This document shows, one piece after another, positions 24,344-36,553 of a stretch of 64,000 nucleotides of DNA; position 1 is the stretch's first letter; each line of letters opens with the position of its first letter. The position numbers were made by a program, and so were the translations under genes. The notes under the pieces were generated by a model. It was not told where the DNA came from, did not search any database, and was given only the letters and a program-made list of their open reading frames with translations. The stretch is from Cerrena zonata (taxonomy: Eukaryota; Basidiomycota; Agaricomycetes; Polyporales; Cerrenaceae). The stretch spans positions 310,001 to 374,000 of the forward strand of contig JASBNA010000019.1 of NCBI GenBank assembly GCA_038087015.1. The letters run 5' to 3'.

Positions 24344-26214
24344 ATGCGTGTAAGCTCTTAAATCCTGAGATCCCATAAGGTGGAAACACTCACAAGCCCT
24401 TTATCCCCAATATCCAGGTACTACGTTTATTCAGGAAATTCTATTCGGTGTCTACGGGTCTCGCGAAAGGGTCTAGTTGTCGTCGTAGCGGCGATATAAA
24501 GTCGAGACCATCTGGGACAATTTCACAACGACGCCGTCCACTCGTTCTGGTGGCCGCACTAATCAATGTTTTTTTGCCTCCAGAAATCCTCGGCGAAATA
24601 TTCAAGCTATACATGCTCATGTGCACCGAATGCTTCCGATTTGAGGAATACAACCCTAATTCTCAAAAATCGCCTTATCGTTGGTATCGCGTAGCCTCTG
24701 TGTGTCGGTACTGGCGTTCAGTTGCCCTTTCAATGGCAGAGCTTTTCGCCCGAGTCGATCTCACCCGTTCTCAAGGCCACTTCACCTCCGAGTGGCTTGC
24801 TCACTCCGGGAAAGTCCCTCTACAAATTATAGGACATTTGACTCCTACCAATAACTGCTGGGGGGTCATTTCGCCCCACATGGAACGTATCTCGAAACTC
24901 AATGTTTACGTGCGGACAAATGCGTGCCTCCCTTCAGCATGGCCATCAACACTACTTAACTTAACGTCGTTATCGTGCACGTATCTTCCACATGAGTTAC
25001 ATCTTCCCCCACATTACGAGGTGGTGAAGGAACTTCTCAATCGCTCACCAAACTTGCGATCCCTGGCCATGCACATCGAAAATCGCCCAGGGTCAGTTTG
25101 GATGTGCTACATATCTCATCGTTTCCTGACGAGGTTAAGGATCCACGGTTGGGAGTGGCCTCGGAGATTGAATGAGAATCGCAATAGTGATTTACTCTCA
25201 TTCGTATCCCTAATCCGACGCCTTCCACAGCTCGATATCTTGGAGCTTGATGCTTTCGAGCCTATATACGAAAACCCATATAGAACGCCGCATCACTCTG
25301 TTGTGCCATCGGTAGCTCAACCGTTTACTTGCTTCAAGGCCAATGGTGCATTGGCATCGATTATTCCGATTCTTGCGTCTGGAGCTATTGCTCCACGTAT
25401 GTTGAATATCGTAGCCTTTCACTACAAGCCGCTACGACATGACGATGATATCAAGTTTATCTCGTCTACATTCATCAATACTCCCGGCACGCCTTGGCGC
25501 GGTATAATCTCCACGAGGATTGGGATAGACACCAGCATCCATAGGGATGTGTACGAATTCTCGTTGAAAGGATGGTTACATCACATTCCGTCTATCGTGC
25601 ACAGATATACCGACAGTCCACCCGCTCTGGATATCACTATCAAGATTAAGGTTGAACCAGGTTGCCGACTTGGTATAGATCGTTGCAGATTTGCAGACAT
25701 ACCTCACATGCATTTCGATGCGTTTGGGTCCGATTATACAGATTTGGACTTCGTATTCAGGCTTCTCCTTGCACTCACCAGTGCACTATCCGCCGTCCAA
25801 TCCGCCAGCATATATTTTCCTGCGGGGAAAATTCCCACCGACGTCAGATCACTTGTCCGCCATATCTGTGGCAAGTTCAAACATCTCCGCGACTTACGAA
25901 TACCTGCATTTGACGGAGCATTTCGAGCGCACGATAATGATGATGAGGTTATTCCCCCAATTTTGAATCTTTCCAGGCTTCATATACATTTCCAACGCCC
26001 CTTCTCCGACCAGGATTCTTCCATTGCCATTTTCTTAGAAGAACTCCGCAACTACTTGTCTCGACAACGCAGAGAAGAGGCGGTTGATTCTCTTTCCCTT
26101 TCCCGAACAGAAGGGAATTTCGAATTGGAAGATATGGAGAAGTTGAGAGGATCGTTGTGGGTACCAACCAGGATGACAACACATTACTGGTTGGATTCCA
26201 ACTTTTCGTGGTAG
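24344..26214 (+). CDS. F-box-like protein B with leucine-rich C-terminal region
   Basis: The large exon (24418-26214) is open and starts without an ATG. A tiny first exon ATG CGT at 24344-24349, followed by a 68-base intron with GTAAGC donor, joins in frame and gives 600 residues; this start is inferred. The F-box is LINVFLPPEILGEIFKLYML, followed by RWYRVASVCRYWRSVALSMA. Later segments are LRR-like (SPNLRSLAMHIENR, LPQLDILELDA). The family element FSLKGWLHHIPSIVH is near residue 400. It is closely related to F-box A over most of its length but runs about 95 residues further. Presumed SCF ubiquitin ligase substrate receptor; the target is unknown. Confidence 0.85.
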
Positions 26215-26989
26215 GCAAAGAGCGGCAGTCCCTGTTTTGATGGTGCCGTCTTCATGCACTAGAGTTCGTCTTCAGTAGGAGAGAAGGCTACAGCACCGTT
26301 TTACGTCCCCGAGGCTATGCTCTACATCTCCGAGATCCTGTTCTACAAAGAAAACTCACAATAAACAACACATCGAATGCTAAAAATAGTCGCACCAATA
26401 ACATTAACGTCTGCAATAAATTTGACAGAAGAGAATCACCACACGACAAATCCTACCTTGTTCCGTCAAACCTTATTACAAAACACAAAACACAACGCCC
26501 ACAGTTGAGATGACAAGCAAAAAAAATAAGATAAGAGATTCCTTCCAGATAGATGGGTAGGTATACACGAGGAGATTAGGGGGGCACGAGACGACGTACG
26601 AAGATACACAACGCGCACAACAAACGAGATTTGCACTAGGGTAACAGGAAGGAATATCGAGGAGAGATGATAGAGAGAAAGAGAAAGGGTAAACGAAGAA
26701 AAAACACATATCGACAGCAAGGATATAAAAAAACAATCGAGAGGGGAATACCAAACGAAAGACGGTAAGATGATAACAGAGCGACAAGTAACTACGTCAG
26801 CTCAGGAAGCGAGCAGGCTTTTGTGATAAATATACAAAAAATGATGAGTAGCGGACGCCAAAGGGAAAGATACATGTAATCAATCGACGCTCAAAAGAAA
26901 AGCACTGTGAAGCATCGAAGTAGAAGGGGAGTCCATTTTGCACTGCACTGCCTGAGACTGATCGCGACAAATGGTTGCACCAACTTGAT
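26215..26989. other. 3' intergenic stretch, purine-rich on plus strand
   Basis: About 775 bases between convergent F-box B and LUFS genes, rich in A and G on the plus strand. Open frames on the minus strand here are low-complexity and hydrophobic by composition, not convincing proteins. It is probably 3' untranslated sequence of the LUFS gene. Confidence 0.45.
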
Positions 26990-29624
26990 TTACATTCCAG
27001 ACAACGAGCCGTCGTTGGATGGATAAACCCAATCGAAGCTATTTAGATCAGAGAAGAGGCTGCCGTCTGTAGCTGCGAAATCCATATTGAGGTTTCCGTT
27101 GAACAAGTCTGAGAAATCTTCCATCGGTGGTTGGGATTGTGTTGGTGGCATCGACGATGATGATTGAAGAGTGGGTGTTCCACCGAGGATTGATGTAGGC
27201 GAAGGGCCCGACAAGGCATTGTTCTGGGACATGTTTGGTTGAGGCTGTCCAGCCTGACCTAACGATTGGGGATTTCCAGGACCAGGCATACCCGGCGTGG
27301 AAGCTTGCGACCCAGGCATTGGGATATTTCTTGGCGACGAAGCGGTAATTCCTGCTGGACTTTCACCCGGACCACCGTCAGGCTTCTTGTTCATCACGCT
27401 TGGTGAAGGTGGTGGCAACATCTTGCCAGGCTGCTGACCAGGCATTGGTCGGTTATTAGGAGCTCCCTGGGGACCGGCGAACTGTAGTGGCATGCCTCCC
27501 GGCATACCCGCCCCCGATCGTGATTGAGGTCGGTCTTGGAACTGAGGATCAGGGTTTTGGGGCGAATTGCCAACCATATGTTGACCAGCGATATTGTTCT
27601 TGTGAAGAGTGTGCATCTGGTTCCTGTACTGAATATTTAAACGTAAATTAAGCCATGGGTATGGCATCAGAGTGCTCGAAATGCTTACCTGTTGCAGCCC
27701 GTATTGCTGGCCCTGAGGTCCAGGTCCAGGAGGTCCAGACGGATGAGTATTCATCGGACTCATGTGAGCCATGTTTGGCATACCCATTGGCATCATCCCT
27801 CCATGATTACCCATATTCGGAACGTTACCCGGAGGCCCAGGGAACGAAGACATAGGTGGCGCACTACCACCCATTGGTGGGCGGTTCATTTGAGGATTCA
27901 TCTGGGAAGGATGGCCAGACATATTGGCCATTGTCGGCGGGTGCATGGACATCATCGGTGGCTGAGGTTGTTGCGGCTGCTGATGTTGTTGAGGTTGTGG
28001 TGGATGCGGCTGGGAAGACTGAGGACCTGGGCCTTGTTGTGGTTGACCTTGAGGTGCAGGGTGTTCATTTCCACTAGGCGACGTTCGTAATCGTTTGGGA
28101 GGTGACGAATCCGTACGGTTTAGCTGTGTTCGCAAGTATGGTGAATAAACGTCTTGTGTTGTAAATTCTTTCTGGATACCTACCTCATCCCCGGCAGGAG
28201 GACTTCGTTTAATACCAGCATTCATTTGCTGTTGAGGTGGCGGTGGCTGCATATTCGGATTCATAGGAACCCCCATACGCTGTGGCATCATCATCTGTCC
28301 ACGCGACGGCCCAGCAGCAGGGTTATGAGGGCCTGTGGGTCCCCCAGGCTGAGGGACCATGGGACGTCGTTGTCTAGCAAGGTCGACAAGTTTGCGCTGT
28401 ATATGAATGTAAGCTACATTCGGATCAATTCACAACGAAGACCGACCTTTTCCGTAGGATTTAGCGACAGGACATCTTTGTCACCGAGTCCTAGCTGCTG
28501 TTTAAGCATAGGGAGTTGATTCTTGTCTATTTGCGAGATCTCGTGATTGATCATGTTGATATCGGGAGTGGGACCGATGGGCTGCCGCGAAGCCATTGAA
28601 GGACTACGGGCAGTCATATTTCCAGGTTGGGCTGGTGAGCCGGGTTGACTCGAAGTCGAGTTGAGCGGTTGAAAAGCAGGCTGAGGCGTTTGTTGTGCGC
28701 CTGCGTTGGCTGCAGGGCCGTTAGGTGGGTGCATACGCGGGTTCATCGATGTTAACGGTTGCCCACTACCGATGGGTTGTTGAGGGGTCCCTTGCGGGTT
28801 GGGTGGGTGATGAGGTGAATTGGGCACGGCAGGAGAGGGATAAGGGACGCCATTTGGAGGTCGTTGTTGCGGCATACCAGGCCGTTGACCGGCAGCAAGT
28901 TGCTGCTGCGTAGGGCCATTCACTGTCGACGAGAGATGAGCGTGAAAAGGAGAAGCGCGGGCCTCAAGATACATACTGTTAGGTGCAGGTCCTTGTGGTG
29001 GGCCGGGTTGTGGCCCAACCCCGTTCATCATCGGTCGCTGGACACCAGGGGGCATACCGGGCATTGCTCCTTGTATACGAGGTTTTTGTTCTTGCGCAGG
29101 TTGCATGATACCGAAAGGTCTCTGTTGCTGTTGCTGCTGTTGCCGCTGTGCTTGTGTCTGGACCTGATGCTATGTTATCGGGTGAATGTGCAGCGGGTGA
29201 AACTAGTCGGAATACACGCACCTGAGTATATAGTATCGCATCCTCAGGGCCTGTTCCACTACTCTTGGCAGTAAAGAGTACCCAAAACACACTCCACCAT
29301 CTACAACGATATTGTTCATCGAGCTCGAGCAACAGGTCTATGGCACTTACTCAAATAGTAGACCTTGCTTGGCATCGATGGGAGGCTTCTCCTCCTCCGG
29401 CAATTTAGCTTCCTCACGAAGCATATGAGCGGTCTTATCGTAGCCGCGTTTAAGACAATAGTCTAGTATGTAGATGTTGAACCTATTCGACGAAGGTCAG
29501 TTGGGGCGTAAATGAGGGGGATATAAGGTTACATCTTGTCGCCGTCCCATTGCATGTTTGCAGGGGACGAAGGGTTCGTTGAGGGTGCGTGGTCTTGTGG
29601 AATCGGCTGTGAGCCAGAAGCCAT
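26990..29624 (-). CDS. LUFS/LisH-domain transcriptional co-regulator (SSDP / Flo8-Som1-like)
   Basis: The start at 29624 gives a short leader and then the LUFS domain: DGDKMFNIYILDYCLKRGYD, KTAHMLREEAKLPEEEKPP, and QGLLFEWWSVFWVLFTAKSS (about residues 25-85, over two introns). The rest, about 700 residues, is low-complexity Pro/Gln/Met/Gly/Asn-rich, with a poly-Gln run and a conserved helical patch INHEISQIDKNQLPMLKQQ near the middle. The C-terminus is an acidic, aromatic stretch (DFSDLFNGNLNMDF, LFSDLNSFDWVYP) that looks like an activation domain. LUFS proteins (LEUNIG, Flo8, SSDP, fungal Som1) act in the nucleus as co-regulators, controlling adhesion and development in fungi. Nearest named member cannot be chosen by eye. 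Confidence 0.85.
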
Positions 29625-30707
29625 TGCTGGCGGGGATGTGGGTGTTGTCGACACCTGTGGGAGAGGTTAAGTAAAGGACTGGGAGAGGTGATATACAACA
29701 TACCCGCTGTAAGCGATCGGGATAATGACGAGAATAGGTGCCGCACGATATGGGCGTTTGAGACGGGGTAGAGAACAGCGAGGAGGGAAGTTGGTGGTGG
29801 GGTGGTGAATGGGGACTGCGACGTGCAGTGGGTGTCCGACGTCGTCGTGGACAGCGAGCAAGGGGGAAAGAGTTGCCCTCGCGCCTCAAGCCCGATCTCA
29901 GGCGCCGGAGGATGCCGACTCGGCAACTGCCCGTGGCAGTCCAAAAATGATCAACTTGGACGTTCTGAAACAGTTCAAGATTTCAAGATTTTGAACGTTT
30001 GGAACGTTGAACTTGCACTGTGTTGTGCTCTGGAATTTGTTGTCTATCTTTTCGTGGGCATGTTCAGCTTTGGAAAGCGATCGGTCGTCTTATATATTGT
30101 GGTCATATTGCAGCTGAGAAACCACGATGTCAAGGTTTCAGCCTGGAGATACACTCAGGCTTAATCGACCACTCCTTCTATCCGTGTCTACTCTCAAGGG
30201 GGTCAGGACAACCGCGAGAGTTCTTAAATATTGAAACACGTGTAAAAGCTCCTGTATCGTTTCAAATTCCACTAGGGCTCCACAAACACGCTTGAAAGGA
30301 CGTGTTTTTTTTCATACAACACCACACCTAGATCTCACTAGAATGCTACGTCTAGATATACCCGATGCATGCTTGATACTTCCCTTATTAGTTGCGAGCA
30401 ATAGTAAGCCTGAAACTGAAAGTATTAGATACCACTTGTGTCGGTCCCTCACCGAATTTTTTTCGTTGCCCAGCTTGTCTACAGTCCTCTCGAATATGTC
30501 TGCCCTCAAAACGTCAAGCTTGAGGGACCTTGGCGTTGATGAGTTGCCTCTTGAGGTAATCTCACCCTAAACGGACCACAAAGGGTTTGACTCCAGGAGG
30601 CCTATTATACAATATTAGTATTAAACTTGTATACAGTACCAGTACACATGTCAGAAAGCAATAATCACAACAAGACGCAACAAAAATGACAAGAGAAACG
30701 ACGATAC
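29625..30707. other. Gene-poor stretch upstream of the LUFS gene
   Basis: About 1.1 kb. It holds the LUFS promoter with an imperfect dyad at 29950-30016. A plus-strand start at 30496 encodes a 20-codon exon-like piece ending in a GTAATC donor with no following exon. Minus-strand frames over 29483-29944 overlap the LUFS first exon and look like shadows. Confidence 0.45.
29950..30016. repeat. Nested imperfect inverted repeats of GTTCAA/TTGAAC units
   Basis: The stretch contains CAACTTGGACGTTC at the left, GTTCAAGATTTCAAGATTTTGAAC in two halves in the middle, and GGAACGTTGAACTTG at the right. The arms are partly complementary, making an imperfect dyad in the region upstream of the LUFS gene. 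Confidence 0.5.
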
Positions 30708-33700
30708 TCAATGTCTCCGAACCACCGCGATCTGAAAGTCCCATCCACCCAAAACATATTTCAGCTCCAAAAGTCGTCTAATCTCACGCCATCCCGTGCT
30801 GACAACATCCTTCTCGACGTCCTTGATATCGGAAACGACATAGATGAAATCCGCGGGTGATATCAAGCTCCTCAAAAGAGATCCCAACAAAAAGGCAATC
30901 AGCGCGACAACAATAAGGGTAGATAACGGATACGTTGTCGCCCTTATGCCTTGGAGGGATGGTCGATTACCAGTAATGGCAACAATCGTAGTGCTATCTG
31001 GCGTGTTCGTGTCCTTATCCAGTATCATCGAACCACGACGACTTGACCGAGTAGAATCCGGTCTTGAAATAAGACTAGCCACACTTTGTCTCGGCGAAGT
31101 GGACGAGAAGCGGAACAATGGATTCGGATAGGCACTCAAGAAGCGTAGAAGACCATTTGTAGCAGAGTCAGCTGGTCGTGCTTCCTCCGAGAGGTTTGGC
31201 TGAGGAAGCCGCTGAGAAAACACATGAGTATTTCGACGTATTAGATGCTTGGTAGATGCCACATACAGTGTCAGCTGATTCCACGCTATCTTCTGGCGTG
31301 GTGCTAGACTTCTGGCCTTCCGTGAGGTCAACATCTCGTGTTTGAGCGACAGGCAACAAAGTCTCGTCCAATAGGTGCTCGGCAATTGCAATCGGTGTGA
31401 GCAATTCCGGTGGACATTGACTAACATCGCCTTCTGACGACCTGCGAATATGTAAATGCTTACTGTTAGTCAGAAGAAGATGAACAGCATGAGAACAGAC
31501 ATACCTCGAAAGCAAATCCATTTTTGAAATCCGTGCATCCAAGAGTTCATCCCGTCCAATATTAGTCAGGGATTCCTTCTCGGAAAGGATCGCTATCGAC
31601 TTGCTGTCCACTAGGATTTTCCCTTGGCCTGAACGAGAAGGCCGGATCTCGATCTCGAGAATGGCACGTCCTTCCTCGAGATCGATGAGCCATTCTGGCT
31701 TGGGCGGTGCGCTCCGAATCTCTCCCGTCAACGGATCCTCGATAGTGGAAACTTGATACTGGGCAGTTGGCAAAGTCAGCCTGACGAGATGGCGAGGAGG
31801 TCGGTCCGCATTCAAACCCGAAGAATGGTGTGGGGATGGTGGTAATGTGTACACCACATAGGAAATGGGTAAAGTTGTTCCCTCATGTTTACCCCAGCTT
31901 GACGGTAATGAAAGCCGGGTTTCCCTCATCTTCTGAACTCGAGACTTCACCTTGACTTCGTATCCCTCCGGATAGAGTGTGGAATCGACGATCACCTCAG
32001 ATACCAAAAGATCGGTTGGGTGCCTCACTTCGCCTCGAATTGTGAACATCGAAGGGGAGCGTAAAGCATCCCGAGATCGTGACCGCCTAGATCCTTGATT
32101 ATCCTGTTTCGACACGGGAGATGATATCACGGTATTGATGCTTTCACTCGAAGTATCCGCTGACGGGGATGGAGTCCGGGTCGGTTTAGTCACGATCTTG
32201 CTCGGTCGAGGAGTCCGTTCGTTGCCTGATCCGCTGCCTTGGTTGGGTCCAGAAGCCGAGATCGAGGAAGGGGTGATGGTCAATAAAGTATGATAGATCC
32301 TGTCAGATGGCTGGTAGCCAGTGATCACCAGAGTGCGAGATGAATCTCGCCTACGCAAAATCCATGCCTTGTCGCTTCCTATATCGTCATCGCCACCCTT
32401 GTTCGAGATCACCAATCCAGCAGCTGGTAGTCTCATAAACGGTGGCGGTGTTGTTGTCTTCATATAAGTTTCTATGGCGAGAATCGACTTGGGCAAGATT
32501 CCGTTGATCATCGAGTTGATGGCGGCGGGGACTGATCCTCCATGATCCATTGCGACGACCCTCGTGCAGCGAGTCGAAGGGATTGTGTAGTTTTCGGCAG
32601 TATAGGGATCTAGCGTTTCGAGAATCCATCCATCTACAAAGACACGTCCAACGGGTAGTTGGTAAGAGTTGTATTTCGTTTGAGAGTACGTCGAAACTGA
32701 TTCTGGGGAGAATGATGCGGAGACGATGAAAATGGCAGCCCTGCCCGGGTCGCTCTGTTGTTCGGAGTCTGTAGCGTTTCGACGGGTAGATGTGTTTGTG
32801 ATAGAATTCCTTGTGCAAAGATTGGCTAGGTAGAATCCACGGTCGCGGAACGGGAAACCTCCCTTCGTGACGACAAACGCAGTGTGAGCTTCTGCACCGA
32901 AAGATTCGAAGACATTGACAGAGTCAAACCGGGTATCCCACTGTTTGCGACAATCATAACTGGTTAGAATAGATGCTACCTCTTCAGCCGATACGCCTTC
33001 AATGACTTTCTCTCCTTTATGTACCGGGATCACTGAAGATATCTCTTCAAACAGCTTTCGGCGTACAGGAAAGTCTTTCTCGCTGACTAGAGTCCAATCA
33101 TCTGCGGTCGGCCTGGAATGTAATCGCTGGAGGAAGGACAAGGCATCTAAGGCATATTGCATCGGAGGCTTGGAAGACGAGGGGACGGCGTCGATACCAC
33201 CTGCGATTGCCGGAGAAATAGCTGCAACGGCTTGTTGTGTCGTGGTGGTTGCTTGTTCGACAGCGTAATTGAAGTATCGCGTCCAGGCGTTGACGAACTT
33301 CGGTGAGCTCGTGGAGAACTCAGTCGTAGAATTTGGACTAGAAGTAGGTTCGCTCTTGGTGTCGCTTCCGTTTTCTCCATCTGCTCCCCATTCTGCACGT
33401 CTTCGTCTGATGACACCGAGAACAGGCGGTTGATCCAAAGGGATTCGAATAGGTTTGATTCGTTTCTGTTTCGCAAGGGTTTTGGCGTCCTTATCGGGCA
33501 ACTCCTCAACATCGACAGAAACCTTTGCGCCATTGACCATGACAACCCCCTTCTCCTTCGTGACACCCTGGGGTGCTTTACGAACTATAGCAAGTAGTCG
33601 TTCATCACTAGCGTGAACGGCATCATGACTAACAGTAAGCCATAATCCGCCACCGGCAACAGCAAGTTTATGTCGTCGTAGGCAAGCAATAGACTGTGGT

Positions 33701-36257
33701 GGTGGGTCTATAACGATATCCAGGGATGAGGACCACGTGTCCAGGTCACATCGTAGTTCGCATTCGATGATAGGCATACTGGCCGACTGGGGTGGTTTGT
33801 CTATATTCTCATCGTTAGAGACTCGTCGATCCGGGCTACCTTCGTACTCAATCCGGAAGCTCCCCTTCTCGTGGTCGTAGCGAATATCGTTAGCTCTTGC
33901 ACCCTCTAGCCGGGTAAGCATAGGAGGGCCACCGCACTTGATAGCAAAGTCACCGATACCTGTCACAGCTGTAATCATCTGCTGAGGAATCGAAGTCTTG
34001 TTGGTCCAACCCTTAGGGTCAGACTGTTCTAACAACGTCAATAGGGTCGTCGTAGGCGAAAGAGCTTCGATGGCCCATCCTTGCAAATCGACCTGAGTTC
34101 GAATGACGTTTGGATCGGCAGGTAATATATGAGGGGAAAGGTTGGGGTCGTCAGCTGAGAATGCAAAGACATGGATTGTTGATGGCGACTTGTACACAGT
34201 CTTTAAGACAACGCAGTCACGCCCACTGTGAAGAAAATGAGTTAACGGTGCTTGTTATAGATGGATTCACTCACTTCGCAGGCCAAGCAGGCTTTGTCTT
34301 GTAGTGCCACAATTCCGTCAATGGATTCACATCTTCCAGCAATACAGCGTCATCGTATAATTTGTCCCAATAAGCCCTGGCGCCAGGAGTTGCCACAGCC
34401 GCGTACAAATCCCAGAGCCCAAGACCGACGAAGGTAGCTTCCGCCCTGTATACCACTAGGGTTGGATCAATGGAGTCAAGCTGGGCTATAGATACACCGC
34501 GTGCTTCCGTGGCTGCGATTCTATGAATAAGATACATCGACACAGAGATAATAACATAGCCTTACTTCGCTTCCATTTTGCTTCAGGCTCTTGAAGTAAT
34601 GATGAGAAGTAGATGTAGTTGCGTTTCACCCGAGCTAGAATAGCTTTCTGACCTGCGGCTGTCCGTTCTGTCATCGTCCGTGTCAATGGAGGCCGTTCAG
34701 GTATCGTTGAAGTACTGGAGGCGCCAGTCGTGGTTGTGTTGAAAGTAGACTGTGAGCGTAGACTGAAATCAGCTGTACTCGACGCATCCTGTAGCATGGA
34801 CTGCGACATATAGTATAGTGATGGATCTCGCGCTTCGACACGGTCAACCGGAGTAGGAATACCATTCAGTCGCAACCCACTGGATGGACCTGATAATTCA
34901 ATGACCACAGTCACCTTAAGCACAGCGTGATCATTCGGTAATCGAGCATGTTGGACGTTGAAGATAATCTTCTCGTCTGGTTTACTCCCAGAAGAGTCAT
35001 CTAGTGTAGCTCGTGGGGTCCAAGGTAGCTTCTGGACCTCTTCAGATGAAGCTTTCGTAGAAATCTGTACATCCCACCCTTCATTGCCAGGAAGAGCACA
35101 CTCAATTGACCGTGTTAGTCGACGATGTTCTCGAATAGCATGAAGTTCATCCAAGCCCTGTTCAGAGCTGTGAGTCGGATGGTCGTCTTCCTCCGGTACA
35201 ATTGAGTAGTCGACTGTCAGCGCCTCTCTGTCAATCACGAAACGGACGTGCTCGATGGACACCCCGTTCCCGTATCCCGTCAGCAATGGGATACGGGTGC
35301 CTCGTGATTTTACGCTATTGTAGAAGCCCACCATCATAGCACTAAGCTGTTGAGACATACTCGAATTGGCCCCGATGTTCCACATGGCCCTAAGGTCATG
35401 CTGCCAAAAGCAAGTCAGACGCAATTGGCACGGAGGTGACTTGCCGCTTTGCTCGCTTGTCGGGATTTGGATACACCAAGCAAACACTGGACTGATTTAT
35501 CAAAGAATGCATCAGTGTAAAAGAAGACAATCTTACATCCAACTTCTGATCGTACGTAGGGAGGTGAAGGTCGCAGGTAAGCAGGTTCGTTTGGGGAACG
35601 AGGAAGGGAAGTGGAAACATCGATCAGCGTACTGGCATCGTTGAATGTTCGTGAAATGGTGACAGCATCTCGAGGACTTGATTCGTTCAGTCATGATAGA
35701 TACATTCATAAACGAAAGGCAGCGTACCTTGCGGGCCAACCAAGCGTAAAGTTGGTTTTAACGATTCTCGTGACCTGATCGCACAACTCCACTAGATGCG
35801 CAGCTTCCACTGCAGGGTCCCACTCTTGCCGCAGCTCTGGGGTCGTGAGGACGGCCTTGCAAGCATCCAAGGACGGAATGCCGTTCTCTCCAAGTGGTAC
35901 GTCCAGGACTGCTCGATAGACGGTGCCAGACTTGATCACCTTGCGGTGTAAGATGACATTGGATGGCTGTGGCGTTGAGCTTGCTCTACCCTTGCCCTTG
36001 CCATTGGTCGCATTCTGATGACTATCGTTAATGCGTCTCCAATCCGGAGAAGAATGAGACGTGAGCAGTTGTCGGAAGTTGTTCTGTGCGGTCTCTAGAG
36101 CACCGTACCAAGAATCTCGCAGTCTGTTGACAATTAGATTTATCCATACATCCATACATTCAATAGATGACACCTACCCTGCACCATCCAACATGGAAGA
36201 AGGTAAGCCAGCGAGTTCTGGTGAAAGCACCGAAACAGCATTGTTGAGTGCCGTCAT
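30708..36257 (-). CDS. Very large protein with three START-like lipid-binding modules and a C-terminal membrane helix
   Basis: Exons join to roughly 1,700 residues. The start at 36257 reads MTALNNAVSVLSPELAGLPS. Three START-like regions are visible. The first (near 36000-35300) has LTTPELRQEWDPAVEAAHLV and RIVKTNFTLGWPARDAVTIS. The second (near 34500-34000) has GLWDLYAAVATPGARAYWDK and WHYKTKPAWPA. The third (near 33100-32400) has TSYDCRKQWDTRFDSVNVFE and KGGFPFRDRGFYLANLC. A long Ser/Pro-rich, charged region follows, and then near the C-terminus a hydrophobic helix LSTLIVVALIAFLLGSLLRS with about 50 residues after it. START domains bind sterols, phospholipids or ceramide; a tail-side membrane anchor suggests lipid transfer or sensing at an organelle membrane. 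Cargo and location are not known. Confidence 0.78.
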
Positions 36258-36553
36258 TCCACGTGTATTTTCCAGAAATGGTTCGACCCCCTGGATTGAT
36301 TTGTTTTCAAGTCTCAAGAGGTCTCAAGTATATGTATATACGCCTGACAGTGTCCAAGTAATATAACTTCAGTAACTGTGGTCTCGCAAGTTGACACCAC
36401 CATGGATCCTTTGAAAATGATCGCTACGTGTATCCAACCATATGTCCAATGAAGTTATTTTGCTTGAAATATATCAATATTATCAGTGCTCTTGATAGGC
36501 GCCAACTCTTAACTTCAACTTGAAGCTACTTACATCGATATCTGAAGTTTTAC
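36258..36553. promoter_or_regulatory. Short divergent promoter region of START protein and F-box C
   Basis: Only about 300 bases separate the two divergent starts. A perfect palindrome CTTCAACTTGAAG lies at 36513-36525, 28 bases upstream of the F-box C ATG, and short AT-rich segments lie at 36465-36485. Confidence 0.45.
36513..36525. repeat. Perfect 13-base palindrome CTTCAACTTGAAG
   Basis: An inverted repeat around a central C, directly before the F-box C start codon. It has the same TTCAA-C-TTGAA core as the site at 9126. Confidence 0.6.

Noticed and set aside
29483..29944. A 153-codon minus-strand frame near the LUFS start
   Set aside because: It overlaps the LUFS first exon in another frame and has a His/Ser/Pro composition typical of a shadow.
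31168..34197. Treating the 1009-codon open frame as an entire gene
   Set aside because: Sequence upstream and downstream of it joins through introns with the same START-like content and a C-terminal membrane helix, so it is one exon of a larger protein.
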